Below are positions 49,809 through 58,218 of a stretch of DNA of 64,000 bases, in pieces. The position numbers and the translations under genes were made by a program. The notes beneath the pieces were generated by a model. It made no database searches and was not told the origin of the DNA. It was given only the letters and a program-made list of their open reading frames with translations. Origin of the DNA: DASSKK01 sp035690495 (GTDB taxonomy: Bacteria > Actinomycetota > Actinomycetes > Propionibacteriales > Nocardioidaceae); the NCBI GenBank assembly GCA_035690495.1, contig DASSKK010000063.1, positions 1-64,000 on the forward strand, in the 5' to 3' direction. The first letter of the stretch is position 1. The number at the start of each line of letters is the position of its first letter.

Positions 49809-50708
49809 TCAGGCCGCCTCTGACAGTAGGCGGTCGCACTCCTCGATCAGGCGGGCCCGAAGGGGTCGGCTGCGCTCAGAGAACGCTCGTTGCGCGGCGA
49901 CGTACTCCTGCTTGCCCTCGGAGGTCTCCACGCGGACGGGTTCGTACCCCAGGGCGCGCAGGTCGTACGGCGAGGCGCGCATGTCGAGCACCCGGATGTC
50001 GCGCGCGAGCTCGAAGCAGTCCGCGACGAGCTCGGAGGCGACCATCGGAGAGATCCGGTAGGAGTGCTTGTAGAGGTCCATCCCGGCGTGCAGGCAGCCG
50101 GGCTGCTCGAAGGCGGCCCGGTCGTCGCGCGACGGGCGCAGCCTGTTCAGCGGGCGGGCGTCGTCGGTGAAGAACCGGAACGCGTCGAAGTGCGAGCAGG
50201 CGATCGTGTGCTCGGTGACCACGGCGTCTGTGCCGTCCCGGCCCAGCCGCAGCGGCCAGTCCGAGTGCCGGACCCGATCCTGGTCGAGGCCGTAGACCAT
50301 CGCCCACTCGTGCATCCCGAAGCAGCCGAGCCTGGCCGTCCGTGCGGCGGTTGCGGTGAGCAGGTTGCGCAGTCCCCGGAGCAGACCGCGGTGAGCGACG
50401 ACGTACGCCACGGGGACCGTCGCGGCGTCGCCGCGCTCGGGCGGCGCGGCGTACCCCTTGTGACTGAGGTACGACGGGGCGTCGGCGAGCGCGACCCCGA
50501 AACCGGGGTGCCAGTGGCGCAGCGCGGCAGGACGGTAGGAGTAGTAGGTGAACAGGAAGTCCTCGACGGGATGCCGCTCGCCGGCGCGCCGTCTGGCCAG
50601 GTGCGGCGTCAACCACCTGTCGACGCGCACCGCGTGCGCGGCGGCACGGTGCTGCCACGTAGCAGCGTCGAGCGTCTCCACGGGCTCGAGGGTAGTGGCC
50701 CGCCGCAT
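49809..50708 (-). CDS. Probable 3-methyladenine DNA glycosylase-like protein
   Basis: A 299-residue protein. Its Arg/His-rich N-terminus (AAAHAVRVDRWLTPHLARRRAGERHPVEDFLFTYYSYRPAALRHWHPGFGV) and late Tyr/Arg-rich region (DPVETSEGKQEYVAAQRAFSERSRPLRARLIEECDRLL-like) match proteins often annotated as 3-methyladenine DNA glycosylases in actinobacteria. That name rests on annotation practice as I recall it; no catalytic residues are identified, so the function is tentative. The ATG at 50708 is 26 bp from the divergent FAA hydrolase start. Confidence 0.55.
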   Translation of the reverse strand: MRRATTLEPVETLDAATWQHRAAAHAVRVDRWLTPHLARRRAGERHPVEDFLFTYYSYRPAALRHWHPGFGVALADAPSYLSHKGYAAPPERGDAATVPVAYVVAHRGLLRGLRNLLTATAARTARLGCFGMHEWAMVYGLDQDRVRHSDWPLRLGRDGTDAVVTEHTIACSHFDAFRFFTDDARPLNRLRPSRDDRAAFEQPGCLHAGMDLYKHSYRISPMVASELVADCFELARDIRVLDMRASPYDLRALGYEPVRVETSEGKQEYVAAQRAFSERSRPLRARLIEECDRLLSEAA

Positions 50709-50721
50709 GCCGGACCGCCGG

Positions 50722-50727
50722 TAGGCT
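50722..50727 (+). promoter_or_regulatory. -10 box TAGGCT of the FAA hydrolase-gltX operon
   Basis: TAGGCT ends 7 nt before GTG 50735, suggesting a leaderless operon message. Confidence 0.55.
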
Positions 50728-50734
50728 CGCGGTT

Positions 50735-51553
50735 GTGCGTATTGCAAGGTTCACCACCGGAGACGACCCGCGTTTCGGCGTGGTCCACGGAGACGTCGAC
50801 GAGCTCGGCATCCCTGCGGACGACACCACGATCGTCGCGCTGAAGGGCGACCCGCTCTACGTCGGTGTCGAGCCGACCAACGAGCAGCACCGGCTCGAGG
50901 AGGTCCGGCTGCTTGCTCCGGTGCTGCCGCGCAGCAAGGTCGTCGGCATCGGGAAGAACTACGTCGCCCATGCCGCCGAGCTGGACAGCGACGTACCTGC
51001 CGAGCCGCTCATGTTCCTCAAGCCGAACACGTCGGTCGTCGGGCCGGGCGACCCGGTGTTCTACCCCAGGCAGAGCCAGAACGTGCACTACGAGGGAGAG
51101 CTCGCGGTCGTGATCGGCCGCATCTGCCGCGACGTGCCCGCGAACGAGGACGACGTCAGCAGCGTCATCTGGGGCTACACGGTCGCCAACGACGTCACCG
51201 CGCGTGACCTGCAGCGCAGTGACGTGCAGTTCACCAGGGCGAAGGGCTTCGACTCGTTCTGTCCGTTGGGGCCGTGGGTCGAGACGGAGATCGGCGCCGC
51301 GCCGGCCGACCTGGCGCTGAACGTGCAGACGCACCTGAACGGCGACCTGAAGCAGGACGGCAACACCAAGGACATGGTCTTCGACGTGGCGAGGTTGGTC
51401 GCGCACGTGTCGAGCGTAATGACGCTGCTGCCCGGCGACGTGATCCTCACCGGCACCCCCGAGGGGGTCGGCCCCATGCAGGTCGGCGACGAGGTCGAGG
51501 TGAGCATCGGCGGAATCGGTGCCCTGACCAACAAGGTGGCCACCCGTGACTGA
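50735..51553 (+). CDS. Fumarylacetoacetate hydrolase-family protein
   Basis: A 272-residue FAH-fold protein. The metal-binding region NVHYEGELAVVIGRICRDVP and the late PGDVILTGTPEGVGPMQVGDEVEV are the family hallmarks. Members act as hydrolases, isomerases or decarboxylases in aromatic or sugar-acid breakdown; the substrate here is not known. In M. tuberculosis the same position next to gltX is held by a related gene (Rv2993c). Its stop overlaps the gltX start. Confidence 0.88.
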   Translation: MRIARFTTGDDPRFGVVHGDVDELGIPADDTTIVALKGDPLYVGVEPTNEQHRLEEVRLLAPVLPRSKVVGIGKNYVAHAAELDSDVPAEPLMFLKPNTSVVGPGDPVFYPRQSQNVHYEGELAVVIGRICRDVPANEDDVSSVIWGYTVANDVTARDLQRSDVQFTRAKGFDSFCPLGPWVETEIGAAPADLALNVQTHLNGDLKQDGNTKDMVFDVARLVAHVSSVMTLLPGDVILTGTPEGVGPMQVGDEVEVSIGGIGALTNKVATRD

Positions 51554-53045
51554 GGACGGCGAGGGTGTTCGGGTCCGGATGGCGCCTTCCCCCACCGGCA
51601 GCCCGCACGTCGGGCTGGTGCGCACCGCGCTGTACAACTGGGCGTTCGCGCGTCACCACGGAGGCACGTTCGTCTTCCGCATCGAGGACACCGACGCTGC
51701 CCGCAACACGGAGGAGTCCTACCAGGCACTGCAGGACCTGTTCGGCTGGCTCGGCCTCGACTGGGACGAGGGCCCCGGTGTCGGCGGACCGTTCGGGCCG
51801 TACCGCCAGTCCGAGAGGTTCGACGTGTACGCCGACGTGGCCGCCAAGCTGCTCGAAGCCGGTCGCGCGTACCACTGCTACTGCTCGACCGAGGAGCTCG
51901 ACGCCCGCAACGAGAAGGCGCGTGCGGAGGGGCGGGCTCCCGGTTATGACGGTCACTGCCGTGAGCTGACCGACGCGCAGGAGCGCGCCTATCAGGAGGA
52001 GGGACGCGCCCCCGTCGTGCGGTTCCGGATGCCGGACGCGCCGGTCACGTTCGCCGACCTGGTGCGCGGTGACATCACGTTCCAGCCCGAGAACGTGCCC
52101 GACTACGTGCTCGTGCGAGGGAACGGGCATCCCCTCTACACCCTGGTGTCGCCGCTCGATGACGCGTTGATGGACATCACCCATGTGCTGCGCGGCGAGG
52201 ACCTGCTGAGCTCGACACCGCGGCAGGTCGCCTTGCACGAGACATTCGCCGAGATCGGCGTCGGCTCCGGTCGCCTTCCGCAGTTCGGTCATCTGCCCTA
52301 CGTGATGGGCCAGGGCAACAAGAAGCTGTCCAAGCGGGACCCCGAGGCGAACGCGCTGTCCTACCGCGATCGAGGCTTCCTGCCCGAGGGCCTGCTCAAC
52401 TACGTGGCGCTGCTCGGATGGGCGATCGCCGACGACCGGGACGTGTTCTCGATGAAGGAGATGATCGAGAAGTTCACGATCGAGAAGGTGAACCCGAACC
52501 CGGCTCGCTTCGACCTGGTGAAGGCCGAGGCGATCAACGCCAGCCACGTGCGGCTGTTGAGCCCCCACGACCTCGCCGAGCGGATGGTTCCCTACCTGCA
52601 GGCGGCTGACGTGCTCGGCCCCCAGGTGACCGACGAGCAGCGCGCGCTCCTGCGTGCTGCAGCCCCGCTGGTGCAGGAGCGGATGAATGTGCTCACCGAA
52701 GCGGTCGACATGCTCGGGTTCCTGTTCGTGGACGAAGCCTCGTTCACCCGAGACCCTGCAGACGTCGAGAAGCTGCTCGGCTCGGATGACAGCGCAGGCG
52801 TGCTCGATGCCGCCCACGACGCCCTCGCCACAGTGTCCGACTGGCAGACCGAGCCCATCGAGCAGGCACTGCGCCTGGCGCTCGTGGACGGGCTCGGCCT
52901 CAAGCCCCGGCACGCGTTCGGTCCGGTGCGTGTCGCGATCACCGGCCGCCGCGTCTCGCCACCGCTGTTCGAGTCGCTGGAGCTGCTCGGCCGGGACCGG
53001 TCACTGGGCCGGCTGGCGAGCGCCCAGGAAGCCACCGTTCGGTGA
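51546..53045 (+). CDS. gltX: Glutamyl-tRNA synthetase GltX
   Basis: A 499-residue class I synthetase. The HIGH-type motif appears as PSPTGSPHVGLVRTALYN and the KMSKS-type as NKKLSKRD. A C-terminal anticodon-binding all-helical domain is present. With gatCAB in the window and no GlnRS seen, it is probably non-discriminating and also charges tRNA-Gln with Glu for GatCAB to amidate. The GTG start overlaps the FAA hydrolase stop by eight bp. Both tRNA substrates lie about 1.2 kb downstream. Confidence 0.94.
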   Translation: MTEDGEGVRVRMAPSPTGSPHVGLVRTALYNWAFARHHGGTFVFRIEDTDAARNTEESYQALQDLFGWLGLDWDEGPGVGGPFGPYRQSERFDVYADVAAKLLEAGRAYHCYCSTEELDARNEKARAEGRAPGYDGHCRELTDAQERAYQEEGRAPVVRFRMPDAPVTFADLVRGDITFQPENVPDYVLVRGNGHPLYTLVSPLDDALMDITHVLRGEDLLSSTPRQVALHETFAEIGVGSGRLPQFGHLPYVMGQGNKKLSKRDPEANALSYRDRGFLPEGLLNYVALLGWAIADDRDVFSMKEMIEKFTIEKVNPNPARFDLVKAEAINASHVRLLSPHDLAERMVPYLQAADVLGPQVTDEQRALLRAAAPLVQERMNVLTEAVDMLGFLFVDEASFTRDPADVEKLLGSDDSAGVLDAAHDALATVSDWQTEPIEQALRLALVDGLGLKPRHAFGPVRVAITGRRVSPPLFESLELLGRDRSLGRLASAQEATVR

Positions 53046-54169
53046 GCGAGAACTATCCCGGACAGCCGGGTCCGCAGCCCCCGCAGCAGTGGCCCCCGCC
53101 CATACAGCAGTGGCCGGCTCCGCAGCAGCAGTGGCCGCCCCCGTACGCCGGGCCTCCGGCTGCAGCGGCCCGCTCCTTCCCCCGGTTCCCGCACGCCCAG
53201 CCGACGCCGTACCACCTGATGCTGCGCACCTGGAGCTACTCCTGGTGGAAGCCGATCGTCGGGGCGCTGATCCTGCTCGTAGGCGCCATGCTGGTGGCGC
53301 CGCTGGTGCTGATGCCGGTGCTGGCCGCGGGTGTCGCGGTCGAGGGCGGTCCGTTCCTGGAGAAGTTCGAGAAGGCGGCGACGCTGCAGACCGTGGACCC
53401 GGCGGCGCTGCTCTACCTCAACCTGACGCTGGGCGCGCTGGTGCTGATCACCTGGTTCATCGTGCGCGTGATCCACCAGATGCGGCCGCGCTGGCTCGCG
53501 TCGGTGATGCCGAAGATCCGGTGGAGATACCTGTTCGCCTGCCTGGGGCTGGCGGTCGTCGCACTGATCGCCCAGCTGCTGGTCGGGAGCGTGCTCCCCG
53601 GCCAGGGGCAGGAGGGCCTGGGCGGGAAGCTCAACCACTTCACCGGGTCGACGCTGGCGATCGGCCTGATCGTGCTGCTGACCACGCCGCTGCAGGCCGC
53701 CGGCGAGGAGTACTGCTTCCGCGGCTACCTGATGCAGGCGATCGGTTCGTTCTGGGGGTTCTCCTCGGCGCCGCGGTGGTTGCCGAAGTGGGTCGCGATC
53801 GTCGGGACGGCGCTGGTGTTCGCCGCGGCGCACGGCGCGCAGAACTTCCCGCTGTTCTTCGACCGTTTCGCGTTCGGGCTGATCGCCGCGTGGTTGGTGA
53901 CCTACACCGGTGGCCTCGAGGCAGGGATCGCCCTGCACATCCTCAACAACTTCCTCGCGTTCGGACTGGCACTCGCGTTCGGCGACCTCACCTCGACGCT
54001 GACCGTCTCGCACGTGGGCTGGTGGAACATCGCGCTCACGGTCACCCAGTCCGGCGTCTACACGGCGCTGGCGGTGCTGCTGGCCAACAAGATGGGGTTG
54101 CGCAACACGACCAGACCGCCGCAGGACGACGTACAGACCGGGACGGGGGCGAGCGTCGCGACCGCCTGA
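53042..54169 (+). CDS. CPBP-family intramembrane glutamic endopeptidase
   Basis: A 375-residue membrane protein. The N-terminal 45 residues are Pro/Gln/Trp-rich and probably disordered. About eight hydrophobic helices follow. The CPBP/Abi active-site motifs are visible: GEEYCFRGYLMQA with the two Glu, then FAAAHGAQNFPLF and the last HILNNFLAF. It is a predicted Rce1-like protease or transport-related protein. The GTG start overlaps gltX (GTGA), so it is translationally coupled. Confidence 0.86.
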   Translation: MSENYPGQPGPQPPQQWPPPIQQWPAPQQQWPPPYAGPPAAAARSFPRFPHAQPTPYHLMLRTWSYSWWKPIVGALILLVGAMLVAPLVLMPVLAAGVAVEGGPFLEKFEKAATLQTVDPAALLYLNLTLGALVLITWFIVRVIHQMRPRWLASVMPKIRWRYLFACLGLAVVALIAQLLVGSVLPGQGQEGLGGKLNHFTGSTLAIGLIVLLTTPLQAAGEEYCFRGYLMQAIGSFWGFSSAPRWLPKWVAIVGTALVFAAAHGAQNFPLFFDRFAFGLIAAWLVTYTGGLEAGIALHILNNFLAFGLALAFGDLTSTLTVSHVGWWNIALTVTQSGVYTALAVLLANKMGLRNTTRPPQDDVQTGTGASVATA

Positions 54170-54249
54170 GCGCACGCCTGCCCGCGTTTTGGAGGGCCGT
54201 CACCGGCCCGTGTATCCTCGTCCGGGCTTCGCACCGAAGCCGCATCCCA

Positions 54250-54321
54250 TGGGGTATGGGGTAATTGGCAGCCCGACTGGTTCTGGTCCAGTTAGTCTAG
54301 GTTCGAGTCCTAGTACCCCAG
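54250..54321 (+). tRNA. tRNA-Gln(CTG)
   Basis: Acceptor arms TGGGGTA (54250-54256) and TACCCCA (54314-54320), an anticodon stem ACTGG/CCAGT (54276-54280, 54288-54292) and loop TTCTGGT with anticodon CTG at 54283-54285. The T-loop is GTTCGAGTCC. 72 nt with a discriminator G. It lies after gltX, whose product likely charges it with Glu. C34 means it is not an MnmA substrate. Confidence 0.93.
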
Positions 54322-54400
54322 CGAGAACGTTGCGCGGCCCGTCGAAGGCGCGCGATTGGACGCTCTTCTGGTGCCTTCGCTAGAGTCGCGTCCGCCTCTC

Positions 54401-54473
54401 GCCCCCGTTGTGTAGTGGCCTAGCACGCCGCCCTCTCAAGGCGGTAGCGCCGGTTCGAATCCGGTCGGGGGTA
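54401..54473 (+). tRNA. tRNA-Glu(CTC)
   Basis: Acceptor arms GCCCCCG (54401-54407) and CGGGGGT (54466-54472), anticodon stem CCGCC/GGCGG (54428-54432, 54440-54444), loop CTCTCAA with anticodon CTC at 54435-54437, and T-loop GTTCGAATCC. 73 nt. It is a direct substrate of the nearby gltX product. Confidence 0.93.
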
Positions 54474-54480
54474 CTCGGTC

Positions 54481-54524
54481 GAAAGCCCTTCTGACCTGCG
54501 GAGACGCAGAGCAGAGGGGCTTTC
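54481..54524 (+). terminator. Terminator after the tRNA genes
   Basis: GAAAGCCC.. at 54481 pairs with GGGGCTTTC at 54516-54524 (inner pairing through CTG/CAG), followed by a short T-stretch (TTTCTGCG). It likely ends the tRNA transcript. 54525-54641 holds no gene. Confidence 0.7.
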
Positions 54525-54641
54525 TGCGAGACGTCGACCCAGGTGAGTGGGGCGGCAACACTGCCGTGCGGTGCCGAGACGCTGAATCGGGGACGGTCAA
54601 CGCGTTCGCCGGTTCGCCCAGGGATCGACATCTGAGCGCCG

Positions 54642-54662
54642 ATGGTGCCACAATGGCACCAT
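54642..54662. promoter_or_regulatory. vapB autoregulatory operator
   Basis: A perfect 8-bp-arm palindrome ATGGTGCC / GGCACCAT with a 5-bp centre. Its right arm includes the vapB start codon (54661). It is the expected binding site of the RHH antitoxin. Confidence 0.75.
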
Positions 54663-54891
54663 GAAGCGGATGAACCTAAGAGACGTGCCAGACGACGTCT
54701 ACGCGGCGCTGGCCGAGGCCGCCGAAGCCAATCGGCAGTCGCTGTCCGCGTTCGTCGTGGACCGGCTCAGCGAGGTCGCCCAGGTGACGAGGCTCGGTGA
54801 TTACCTGGCGTCCTACCAGCCACCTCAGGGCAGTGGCGTGACCATCGAGGACGCCGCTGACGCGGTGCGCGAGGTGCGAACCGCGTCGTGA
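54661..54891 (+). CDS. vapB: Antitoxin with ribbon-helix-helix domain (FitA/VapB type)
   Basis: A 76-residue antitoxin. The N-terminal RHH core is MNLRDVPDDVYAALAEAAEANRQSLSAFVVDRLSEVAQ; the C-terminal tail should neutralise the VapC partner. The start codon lies in a palindrome that is the likely operator. Its stop overlaps the toxin start (GTGA), the standard layout for VapBC. Confidence 0.9.
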   Translation: MKRMNLRDVPDDVYAALAEAAEANRQSLSAFVVDRLSEVAQVTRLGDYLASYQPPQGSGVTIEDAADAVREVRTAS

Positions 54892-55289
54892 GCCTGGCCG
54901 TTGTCGACGCCTCGGCCGTAGTCGCCTTCTACGCTGTCGACGACCCGCGGCGGGCGAAGGTCACAGCCCGTTTGGCGGTTGGCGACGCGCTGTTCGCCCC
55001 AGCCCACTTGGACGCCGAGATCGTCTCCGCGCTGCGCGGGTTGAGCCGATCGAACCCCATACTGCGGGCGGCCGTGCCCGGGGCCCTTCGGCATTTGGCG
55101 AGCTTCCCGATCCGACGCGTGCCGCTCGCGCCGCTGCTGCTGCGTATCTGGGAGCTACGTGAGAACCTCACCGCCTACGACGCCGCATACGTCACCCTGG
55201 CCGAACGCCTGGACGGCCCGCTGATCACCTGCGACGGCAAGCTTTCTGGTGCCAGCGGACCGCGGTGCAAGTTCGACCTGATCACCTGA
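54888..55289 (+). CDS. vapC: VapC-family PIN-domain toxin
   Basis: A 133-residue PIN RNase. The acidic metal-binding residues appear in VVDASAVVAFY, LDAEIVSALRG and TAYDAAYVTLAERLDGPLITCDGKL. The target is probably a specific RNA. The GTG start overlaps vapB. All family acidic positions seem intact, so this pair is likely active, unlike the broken modules that follow. Confidence 0.9.
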   Translation: MSLAVVDASAVVAFYAVDDPRRAKVTARLAVGDALFAPAHLDAEIVSALRGLSRSNPILRAAVPGALRHLASFPIRRVPLAPLLLRIWELRENLTAYDAAYVTLAERLDGPLITCDGKLSGASGPRCKFDLIT

Positions 55290-55920
55290 CCGAGGCGATC
55301 TGTCGCCACGGCGTGGCGTGGTATTCGCACACTCTCGGCGCGGCCCTGCTCGGGCGGTTGGCGCGCGAAGGCGCCACGGATCTGGTTGCGGCTCTGGCCG
55401 ATTCGATCGAGGAGGTCGCCGGGCGGCACCGCCACACCTGCGACATCGCGAACCCCAGCAGTCCGCAATCAACTGTTGCGATGATCCGATTCGAGAATTC
55501 TCGCGCGGACTTCTTGGTCCTCGCGGACGTGTACGTCGTTCTCGACATGGTCGGCGCTGCGCCGCAGGTGGTCACAGATGGCCGCGAGGTTGGCGTGCGC
55601 GGCGACTGCACAGCCGCCCTGCATGGCCTGCCCGGCGGCACGCTGGAGTACGAACGGGCGAAGCAGTTGGCGATCGCCGCGTTCCGGGCGCGGCGCTCCT
55701 CAGCAACGGAGCCAGTCGAATAGTCGATCCCTACCGGATCTGCGAGTGGCCAACCGCCCTGGACTTGATGCGCACACGTGGCCCCGACGAGATCGTCCGA
55801 CGAATCCGCGAAGCTGAGGCGGACGGCGCTGGCTCGCTTCCAGGCTTCCACCATGCTGACGACGCGACGGTCGCCTACTGCGAACCTGCTGAACGATCAG
55901 CGCATCCGCCGATGGACTGA
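55290..55920 (+). pseudogene. PP2C-like phosphatase-family remnant (N-truncated, frameshifted)
   Basis: The frame starting inside vapC reads CRHGVAWYSHTLGAALLG, then SIEEVAGRHRHTCDIANPSSPQSTVAMIRF and FLVLADVYVVLD, which is the middle of an actinobacterial PP2C-like family. It stops after AIAAFRARRSS. Another frame resumes with ALLSNGASRIVDPYRICEWPTALDLMRTRGPDEIVRRIREAEA and the end HADDATVAYCEPAE. A single base is missing near 55690, and the N-terminal part, with the metal-binding start, is absent. Confidence 0.68.
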
Positions 55921-56104
55921 GTCGTGGCCCCCGCGCCCAGGCAGTGCCCCATCGATGCCCCGCCGCGAGAGCGTGCGCCCTCGTCTCGATGGCCGTCGAC
56001 CCACCCTGTCGATGTCCGCATGCCGATCCGCTTGCGGTCAGTTGGCGCGCGGAACGCGGCATGTCCGGACACACCCGCCCAGCCAAGCGTGGAACCGTTA
56101 CGCG

Positions 56105-56535
56105 ATGAAGGTTTATGTAGCCGGGCCGCTTACCAACGCCTCTGGAGTCCGAGTGGTGCAGGAAGCGGTGGTCGCAGCGGGGCATCAACTCAGCCTGGAC
56201 TGGACGCGGCGGTCCGACGTCACGTTCGCAGACGGCTATGAAACAGACCTCGCCGTGTCCGCGAAGATCGCCGCGGATGACCTCGACGGGGTGATGAACG
56301 CAGACGCAGTCCTAGTGGTCGCGTCAGAGCACGAGGGTCGGGGGATGTTCGTCGAACTCAGCACGAGGGTCGGGGGATGTTCGTCGAACTCGGCGCTGCA
56401 CTGTCTCGCGCGCGTGAAGGGGATCTGGCGCACGTTGTGGTTGTCGGTCACATTCACCATGAAAGCGTCTTCTACTACCACCCGGCTGTGCAGCGCATGG
56501 CCACGGTCGAGGAGTGGTTGACCTCGGTGTCGTGA
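56105..56535 (+). pseudogene. Nucleoside 2-deoxyribosyltransferase-like gene broken by a 32-bp duplication
   Basis: It begins MKVYVAGPLTNASGVRVVQEAVVAAGHQLSLDWT and continues as a nucleoside 2-deoxyribosyltransferase-like fold (ADDLDGVMNADAVLVVAS). At 56328-56391 a 32-bp unit is duplicated in tandem, which shifts the frame. Removing one copy restores a 132-residue protein ending MFVELGAALSRAREGD..HPAVQRMATVEEWLTSVS at 56535. The break is recent, because the reconstructed downstream frame is intact. Confidence 0.8.
56328..56391. repeat. 32-bp perfect tandem duplication
   Basis: The copies at 56328-56359 and 56360-56391 are identical. The length is not a multiple of three. Confidence 0.93.
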
Positions 56536-56545
56536 CGGGGACATC

Positions 56546-56563
56546 CGCTCATCGGCATGAGCG
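56546..56563. repeat. Palindrome CGCTCAT-CGGC-ATGAGCG (copy A)
   Basis: Perfect 7-bp arms downstream of the 2H-phosphoesterase gene. A close copy with 8-bp arms lies upstream of the same gene at 57199-57218. Confidence 0.7.
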
Positions 56564-56599
56564 CGCATCGCGGCATAAGCGGGCGATGGCGGGATGAAG

Positions 56600-57127
56600 T
56601 CAGCCGAGGGGAAAGCCCATCATGCGACGCCATCCACCCGGGACGTCGGTGCCGCACCACAGGGCGACTTCGGTGACGTCCACTCTGATCGGTAGGTGTC
56701 TCCGCACTTGCTCTTCTGCCTTTTGGAGGCCGCTCTCCGCTGCATCTGCGTGTCCCACGGTCAGGTGCGGAACGACCACTTCATGTCGGCCCTCGTAGGG
56801 CGGGTAGTCGGGAAAGGCATCCGCAGTGGCCGTGATCAAGGCTCCGAAGACGGCGGCTGGATTCGGGGCAAGCCACAGCACGTTCGTGCCGAACCAACCA
56901 GTGCTCTCGAACGTGGCTTGGAACTTTGGAACGGTGGAGATCGCGGCCGCGAGACTTTCGATCACCTGCGCGTTGACCTGTGACGGTGGCATGAACGGGA
57001 AGATCACGGTCACGTGGGCCGGGATGCCGAAGGCTGCTGCATCATCAAACCGATCACGGTGTTGGGCGACAGCATCTTCGGCCTCGGGAATGGTGACGAT
57101 CAGAGCGCTCTGCATCGCGTACTCCAT
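56600..57127 (-). CDS. 2-prime-5-prime RNA ligase/2H phosphoesterase-family protein
   Basis: A 175-residue 2H superfamily protein with the two HxT motifs, HVTVIFPF and HLTVGHAD. Members hydrolyse or join cyclic phosphate or 2-prime-5-prime bonds in RNA. TAGCAT ends 7 nt before ATG 57127, which supports that start over 57157. It is the only apparently intact non-TA gene in this part of the island and is flanked by two matching palindromes. Confidence 0.83.
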   Translation of the reverse strand: MEYAMQSALIVTIPEAEDAVAQHRDRFDDAAAFGIPAHVTVIFPFMPPSQVNAQVIESLAAAISTVPKFQATFESTGWFGTNVLWLAPNPAAVFGALITATADAFPDYPPYEGRHEVVVPHLTVGHADAAESGLQKAEEQVRRHLPIRVDVTEVALWCGTDVPGGWRRMMGFPLG

Positions 57128-57134
57128 GGCGCGA

Positions 57135-57140
57135 ATGCTA
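57135..57140 (-). promoter_or_regulatory. -10 box TAGCAT of the 2H-phosphoesterase gene
   Basis: On the minus strand TAGCAT lies 7 nt before the ATG at 57127. Confidence 0.5.
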
Positions 57141-57198
57141 TCCACTCGGACGGACACAACGGTGCGTCAGCCTGCCATCGCCAGGCCAACCGAGACGC

Positions 57199-57218
57199 CC
57201 GCTCATCGCCATGAGCGG
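57199..57218. repeat. Palindrome CCGCTCAT-CGCC-ATGAGCGG (copy B)
   Basis: Perfect 8-bp arms upstream of the 2H-phosphoesterase gene; partner of the palindrome at 56546. Confidence 0.7.
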
Positions 57219-57649
57219 TCGCTTCGAGCGACGCCGACCCGCGGCGGTATGCAGCGGTTCGCGTGCGCCGGAACCATCCCGCAAGCCGAACCACAACCGG
57301 CGACGCTGCGGGTCATCGCGCCGGCCGACCAGGGCGTGTACCGGTAGACCCGTCCGGTGGTGTTCCCCGGGAACCGGGCGTCGTATGGGGCAAACTCAGC
57401 GCGGCCTCGTCCCAAGCTTCGGCACTGCGGACGCTGCGCCGGCACCACGCAGGTTGGTCGCGCCCAGCATTCGACGCGCGCCGGGGTCGACGCAGTCTGC
57501 AAACAGTCCGAAAGAGACTCCCGGCGCAGCCCGTCAGCGGCCAACCAGGTCCGATCAAGCGACGCCGACGTCTACGCAGGTGAGGGGCACCATTCCGAGC
57601 TACTCCGAACGGATCAACGACAGTCAACGCCCCCGCCTTTGGTCGAGCT
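57219..57649. other. Non-coding stretch in the island
   Basis: About 430 bp. No open frame on either strand has a convincing protein sequence or start signal, and I see no clear repeats. It may be decayed coding sequence. Confidence 0.5.
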
Positions 57650-58218
57650 CTACTCGGACGGTCGTGACCTCAGCCAGAAGCCAGCGCGCTCCGTTGCCCC
57701 GTTCTGTTCAGCCGGCACGGTGGGCAGACGGTGGAGGATAACGTCAGCATCGACGAGACCGGCGTCGAGGAGGACAGTGACGAAGTTGCGGTCCTTGTCG
57801 CGGAAGGCGCAGAGCTTGGCGACGCAGAGGTCCTCCTTGTCGAGGCACCAGCCAGTGAAACGGGGCTCCCCCGCAGGCGCGGCGCTGTTGGCGTTCTGCA
57901 CCTTCACGACCCGGTCGCGCCAGCCTTCGGGAAGGATCGCGGTATCGAGGCCGACGCCGTCGATGCTGAAGCCGTGCTATGCCTCGAACGGCGACAGTTC
58001 GCCGGCGACACCCTCCATGAGATCGGCCAGGCGCGCGGCTCCTCGGTGGTGTCGGCGATGGGGAGCACGTCGACATCGATCGACACCGTCGCCGCCGAGG
58101 GGAGACCGGTTTCGTCGTAGGTGGCCAGGATCGCCTGCGAGCCGACGATGACGACGGCCGGCTGCTCGATGATCTGACAGGCCGTGCGGATTGCGTGCTC
58201 CAACTGGTCGCGACGCAT
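57650..58218 (-). pseudogene. DUF6036-like nucleotidyltransferase toxin-type gene, decayed
   Basis: On the minus strand the start reads MRRDQLEHAIRTACQIIEQPAVVIVGSQAILATYDETGL, then DVDVLPIADTTEEPR, a nucleotidyltransferase-like fold. A one-base deletion near 58030 shifts the frame. The restored frame has an in-frame TAG at 57977-57979 and resumes HGFSIDGVGLDTAILPEGWRD, then KVQNANSAAPAGEPRFTGWCLDKEDLCVAKLCAFRDKDRNF. Its ATG overlaps the stop of the upstream HTH gene, so it was the second gene of a regulator-toxin type pair. It carries two independent lesions. Confidence 0.75.

Noticed and set aside
2397..54473. MnmA acting on the two local tRNAs
   Set aside because: Their anticodons are CTG and CTC, with C at position 34; MnmA modifies U34.
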